In this document: piece by piece, positions 59,620-64,000 of the stretch
How the letters are laid out: every line of letters begins with the position of its first letter
Position numbering within the stretch: position 1 is the first letter of the stretch
Assembly (NCBI GenBank): GCA_019426215.1
Contig: CM033393.1
Location: 50,098,645 to 50,162,644, forward strand
DNA: 64,000 bases
DNA from: Buddleja alternifolia
Taxonomy: Eukaryota; Streptophyta; Magnoliopsida; Lamiales; Scrophulariaceae
Direction: 5' to 3'
The notes under the pieces: model-generated
What the model saw: the letters and a program-made list of their open reading frames with translations, nothing else
Databases searched by the model: none
What the model was told of the DNA's origin: nothing
Translations under genes and position numbers: made by a program

Positions 59620-62600
59620 ATGGCCGGAGGAAATATATCAACGGGTCTCACTCTCAACAAATCATGTATTCTCCTCATAGGTAAACACATACATACAAAT
59701 TAAATTCTAGTTATAATTTCGTCTTCTATATAATTAGATGTAATATTATTCTTTTTTTTTCCCTATATTGCAACAGTTATAGCTGGAATGGAGAGATTTG
59801 CATTTAAAGGGGTGGCGTCGAATTTAGTAACATATCTGACGGATGATATAGAGATGAGCAATTCATCGGCTGCAAAATTTGTTAATAGTTGGGTCGGGTT
59901 TACGTCGATGCTGCCTTTAATAGTAGCGACGCTGGCCGACACTTACTGGCAACGCTATTCCACAATTTTAGCCTCTTCTCTGCTCTATGCCGCGGTTAGT
60001 TGTTCGTCACTTAATGTATTACTGACCATTACATGACAAGTGTAATACACTTTTTCTATAAAATACACTTGAAAGTAGCCAAGTCGGAGCGGACTACCAT
60101 TTCCCCAGAAATAGACAATTCTCACCAATCCAAATCATCTTTTAACACAATTGTGTAAGAGTTCCAGTTATATTAATTTGTGACAATTGTATACACGAGT
60201 TGGTTATGATGTGAATTGAGAAAAAAAATTGTGTTTGTGTAGAAAATTTTGAAAATTTATTTTTTTGATATCCTAACCACCTGTGCATATATGTTTCTCA
60301 TACATACATCGTGTAACAAACAATGTTAGGTAGATTTGTTATAGGGAATTTGGAAGGGTGTCCAACAACCTTTGAATCACTACTGATGATTGGCTTGGCT
60401 AAGTTTTAGTGGAAATCTACAAGCACATCATTTTATCATGGTGATCGTGTCAAATCTCCAATTAGTCACTATCAACTTTTGTCTTCGTACGATTACTAGT
60501 GATTTTTGAAAAGTTATTGATGTGTGTTTGTATCGCACGAGTAGTATAATATATATGATGTAGTAGTATAAATGTAATATAGTATTAAGACAATAACCTA
60601 TCAAAAAAATAAAAAATAGTATTAAGACAATAATAATAAGAGTAATTCTTAGGGACCTTTTTTACTTTTTGGTAATTAGTTCTTAGGTCTACAATGCTGT
60701 GGGCTGATCCTTGCTCGTAGGCCTAGGCAAGAACGTTTGTTCGTAGGTCTAGTCCATCTCATCTTTGGATTTCAGCCCACCAAGTCGTGATCTTATCAAT
60801 TAGACCTAACATATATTTTCCACTCATATCAGTAATAATATATTCCCATTTTTTTCAAAGAAAAACGAATGGTATGACAAGTAGTTTACATGTTAATTTA
60901 TTAGGTGCTATTTTATCGATTTAATGAGATATGATACGTACATATCTGTAAAACATAGGTTGACAATTGTGCAACAATGTATATTAGGGGCTTTTGGCTT
61001 TGACATCAACAGCAGTGCGGTGGCCTTGGAATTCCACAAACAAAGTACATTCAGTTCCATCCCTATTATGGTCTCTCTATATGATTTCACTTGGTCAAGG
61101 TGGTTACAACCCTTCCTTACAAGCCTTCGGAGCAGATCAGCTCGAAAACGAAGATCAATTGCCTCAGACCAATAATGATGACAAAAGCTCAGAGAAGAAG
61201 AGCTTGTTTTTTCAATGGTGGTATTTTGGCGTGTGTTGTGGCAGCCTCTTAGGTGTCTCGGTCATGTCGTACATCCAAGACACTTTAGGTTGGGGACTAG
61301 GATTCGCGATTCCTACCTTTGCAATGATAATATCGATTCTAATGTTTTTGTTTGGCAATCGGTTTTATATACACAAGCAATGTAGGACTGCCGATGGCAA
61401 GCCGTTTGTAAATATTGTCCGAGCGATCAAAACAGGCGTGTCGAAGATGTTCAATGGCCGGAATCATTTGTCGAGCAATGAATATGCTGCGGTTGAGTTA
61501 GAGTAAGTCTTTTCTTACGCATAACTTTGGCGAAATTGCAATTTTTGTCCTGGTGAGTATAGCAGTGTGACAATTTTAGTCCTGGTGAGTCTAGCAGTGT
61601 GACAATTTTAGTCCTTTAAAATTGTGATATTGACTATTTAAAGACACTAATTATTCAATGTTCGTGTGTAAAATTGTTCTTAAATTGTAAAATTGGCAGA
61701 AATTTGTGTGTGTCGGTTGCATGACCTTTTTTAATTTAAGAATTTTCAATTTTGGAGGGAAAGTTTTCTACAAGAGTAAAATTATAAACTTTGTATTGGG
61801 TGATGAAACAGTCTTAGTTTTGTTAGTTATGAGAAAGTAACGAGTTTAGTCTTGCAAATTAGTGGGTAATATCATATAATTTTTGGTCCACATATGCCCA
61901 ACATGTGCTATTTTACCTCTGTAATTGAAAAATCCTCAAATTATAATCATTTTCTGACACATGCCATTCATTTTTTATTTCCGCCGAAATTTGTCCTCAA
62001 ATTGCAAAAATTTGAACCATTAGTTTCCTTAAATTGCCGAGAAATTTGTCACACGTCTATAGTCACAAGACTGAAATTACAATTTTCCAGGCATTATTTT
62101 CGAAAGGTCATTCTGTTCTATCTTTGATTGCTAAGATAAATGCTGACGATTAAATTTTCATTCATAGACTTCAAGAAAAAGTACCGTTCAATCAAGACCC
62201 CGAGCACAATATCACGGGCAATATTGAAGAACGCGTGCTTCCTTTCGAAGCTGCAAAAATAGTATTGCGAATGCTGCCCGTTTGGGTGATGCTTCTAATG
62301 TTCGCGGTGATATTCCAACAACCCGCGACGTTTTTTACTAAACAAGGCATGACAATGAAGAGAAACATCATCGGAAGCAAATTCAAGATCCCACCAGCTG
62401 CCCTGCAGAGTGCAATCACCATTTCAATAATCATGTTGATGCCTTGGTACGACACGTTATTCATCCCATTCGTACGTATATTCACACATAATGATAAAGG
62501 CATCTCTCTAATGCAACGGATGGGAATTGGTATGTTTTTATCAGTCATAGCTATGGTAATTGCAGCTATCACGGAGAGTATGCGGCTCGACTTAAGCAAA

Positions 62601-62975
62601 AATCGAGATGTGCTTACTGATGAAGTGCCGTTTAGTATATTTTGGTTACTTCCTCAGTATATATTGTTGGGGATTTCTGATATATTCACTGTTGTTGGGA
62701 TGCAAGAATTTTTCTATTCTGAAGTTCCTGTAAGGATGAGAACAGTGGGAATTGCACTATATACAAGTGTGTTTGGGGTAGGGAGCTTCTTGAGTGCACT
62801 GCTTATTTCTGTGATTGAACATTTGACGAGTTCTGGAGGAAGGGAATATAACTGGTTCTCTGATGATATGACCAAAGCTAGATTGGATAAGTATTATTGG
62901 TTCCTAGCATTTTCTAGTGCATTAAGTTTGCTAGCTTTTATAACTTTTTGTAGATTTTTTAGAGGTAAAACATGA
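59620..62975 (+). CDS. NRT1/PTR family transporter, NPF5 type
   Basis: A 533-residue major-facilitator transporter of the NPF family; the family moves nitrate, peptides, hormones and specialised metabolites, and the substrate cannot be told here. Exons: 59620-59680, 59777-59994, 60988-61502, 62168-62975, 1602 bases in frame. It begins [32 protein letters not shown] (first 20 encoded by exon 1). The proton-coupling ExxER site reads A-G-M-E-R, without the first Glu, which as I recall is usual in the NPF5 clade. [17 protein letters not shown] near 125 and [14 protein letters not shown] near 450 are family landmarks. Membrane segments are clear throughout, with a long cytosolic loop near residues 255-290. 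It is slightly short for an NPF protein. Introns 2 and 3 are long, and intron 3 holds an inverted-repeat element. Confidence 0.92.
61531..62089. mobile_element. Inverted-repeat element in NPF intron 3
   Basis: The left end cgaaattgcaatttttgtcc and the following tatagcagtgtgacaatttt match, inverted, the right end (aaattgtaatttcagtcttg and tatagacgtgtgacaaattt after reversal). Similarity covers about 50 bases. A 32-base unit, cctggtgagtatagcagtgt and 12 more bases, is repeated in tandem at 61549-61580 and 61581-61612. No clear target duplication was found. Confidence 0.6.
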
Positions 62976-64000
62976 AAAACATTTACTTAGGATTCCATTG
63001 CTCAATGTAAATGACCATTTGCTTGAAACTTGCGATTTGTTTTTGGACCGGATCTTTTATCCCACAGTGTTATCACATCAATGATAGTTTGACAAGTGTA
63101 TCTAACATTGTGTGACAAGTGATAACATTGTGGGATAAAGATCCCACTCCAATTTGTTTTTTCTTACTTCAAGAGTTCAAGTGACTCTTGTTAATGTAAA
63201 TTATGTTAGATCTTATAGATAGTGTATATTCTATTAGATCTTATAGATATCCTAGTGCATCTTCGGTTAGTTTTAGAGACTCAAATCAGTATAGTTAGGG
63301 TCTGATATCTGTCTATATATACCTATGTATTGTATTATTGAAATCATTCAGTGAAATACATATTTTATTCACGAGAGTTCTTAATTCTTACAGCCTAAGA
63401 ACTCTATCAACTCTTACTCTACTTTAATGAAGTTCTTCGTTACACTATTTTTTCTTCGTCTACAGACATTCCTAAGAAAGCCAACTCTTCATCAATCAGA
63501 TTTTCATTGATAACTTAAAAACAAATGTCTATTATATTTATTGGTGTAACACCAATACGTTACATCAAAATATTATGAAAGATCCTAAGCGGCTAACATG
63601 CGTCAACTCTAGAGTAATATATCAAAATTCCAAAAATATCTCCTTCTTATCGCAAGATTAGAAAAGACATAATGAATGAAACGTCATGCCCAAATAATAA
63701 CCATCAATAATTCAATAGATATTTTCAGTAATCAATATAATGTTATATTTGTGCACGAGTGATATAAACTGTTAGGCCCTTCTGATATCAATTAAATGCC
63801 AGAACATTCGACGATAATAAAAATAATGATATATTTGATAAATGGTATCCAATTGTAAAATAGAATTTGAGAACGTGATAGGATAGTAACAAAGCAAATG
63901 TAGAAGCATTTATTACAACCACCCATTTTGCGTTCCAAGTCACTCAGTTCAACACACTACATTTCTGCCTTACCACACCTTTATTGCCTGTAAGAACACC
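62976..64000. other. 3' flank of the NPF gene with an LTR-like remnant
   Basis: After the 3' end, about 63205-63430 has the look of a Copia LTR: it starts near tgttagatcttatagatag, holds a tctatatatac TATA-like site, then attgaaatcattcagtgaaa. No partner LTR is in the window and no target duplication was seen, so a solo LTR is only possible. The remainder shows nothing definable. Confidence 0.3.

Overview
This is nuclear DNA of a flowering plant, almost certainly a eudicot. It is AT-rich, its genes have many short GT-AG introns, the proteins are clearly plant versions of their families, and the space between genes is full of plant transposable elements. I cannot name the species from the sequence.

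I could reconstruct eleven protein genes, ten of them with complete, in-frame exon chains and the eleventh (SEC13-like) as a single coding exon. From left to right they are: a SIN3-type co-repressor (+, 22 exons); a GATL-type GT8 glycosyltransferase (+, one exon); a DUF760 protein with a chloroplast-like leader (-, 5 exons); a small B12D/MLRQ mitochondrial protein (+, 3 exons); an atypical DP-E2F-like (DEL) cell-cycle repressor (-, 11 exons); a SEC13 WD40 coat protein (-); Golgi alpha-mannosidase II (+, 4 exons); a KONJAC/GMPPA-like nucleotidyltransferase homologue (-, 15 exons); an MTP12/ZnT5-like Golgi zinc transporter with a large histidine repeat (-, one exon); and an NPF5-type NRT1/PTR transporter (+, 4 exons). 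An RNase H-bearing LINE fragment near 24.3-25.3 kb is an eleventh coding-like locus but is broken; together with the Copia gag-pol it is the only clearly transposon-derived coding sequence.

The non-genic space is structured. A 6.7-kb Copia element (two 474-bp LTRs, target duplication GGGCC) sits inside an older SINE-like retroposon whose own 15-bp target duplication lies outside it. At least six short inverted-repeat elements beginning GGG and ending CCC have 9-bp target duplications, as Mutator-like elements do. Two of these were inserted into other inverted-repeat elements, one pair lying inside an intron of the KONJAC-like gene. There are further SINE-like copies, a hAT-like element with an 8-bp duplication, a four-copy tandem repeat of about 150 bp upstream of the SIN3 gene, and a three-copy repeat near 28.5 kb.

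Several genes serve the endomembrane system: SEC13 (COPII coat), alpha-mannosidase II (N-glycans), the GDP-mannose regulator, GATL (wall polysaccharide) and the Golgi zinc transporter. Plant genes are not in operons, so I treat this as probable coincidence. Exon borders were placed by reading splice sites and frame by eye; transcripts would be needed to confirm them.
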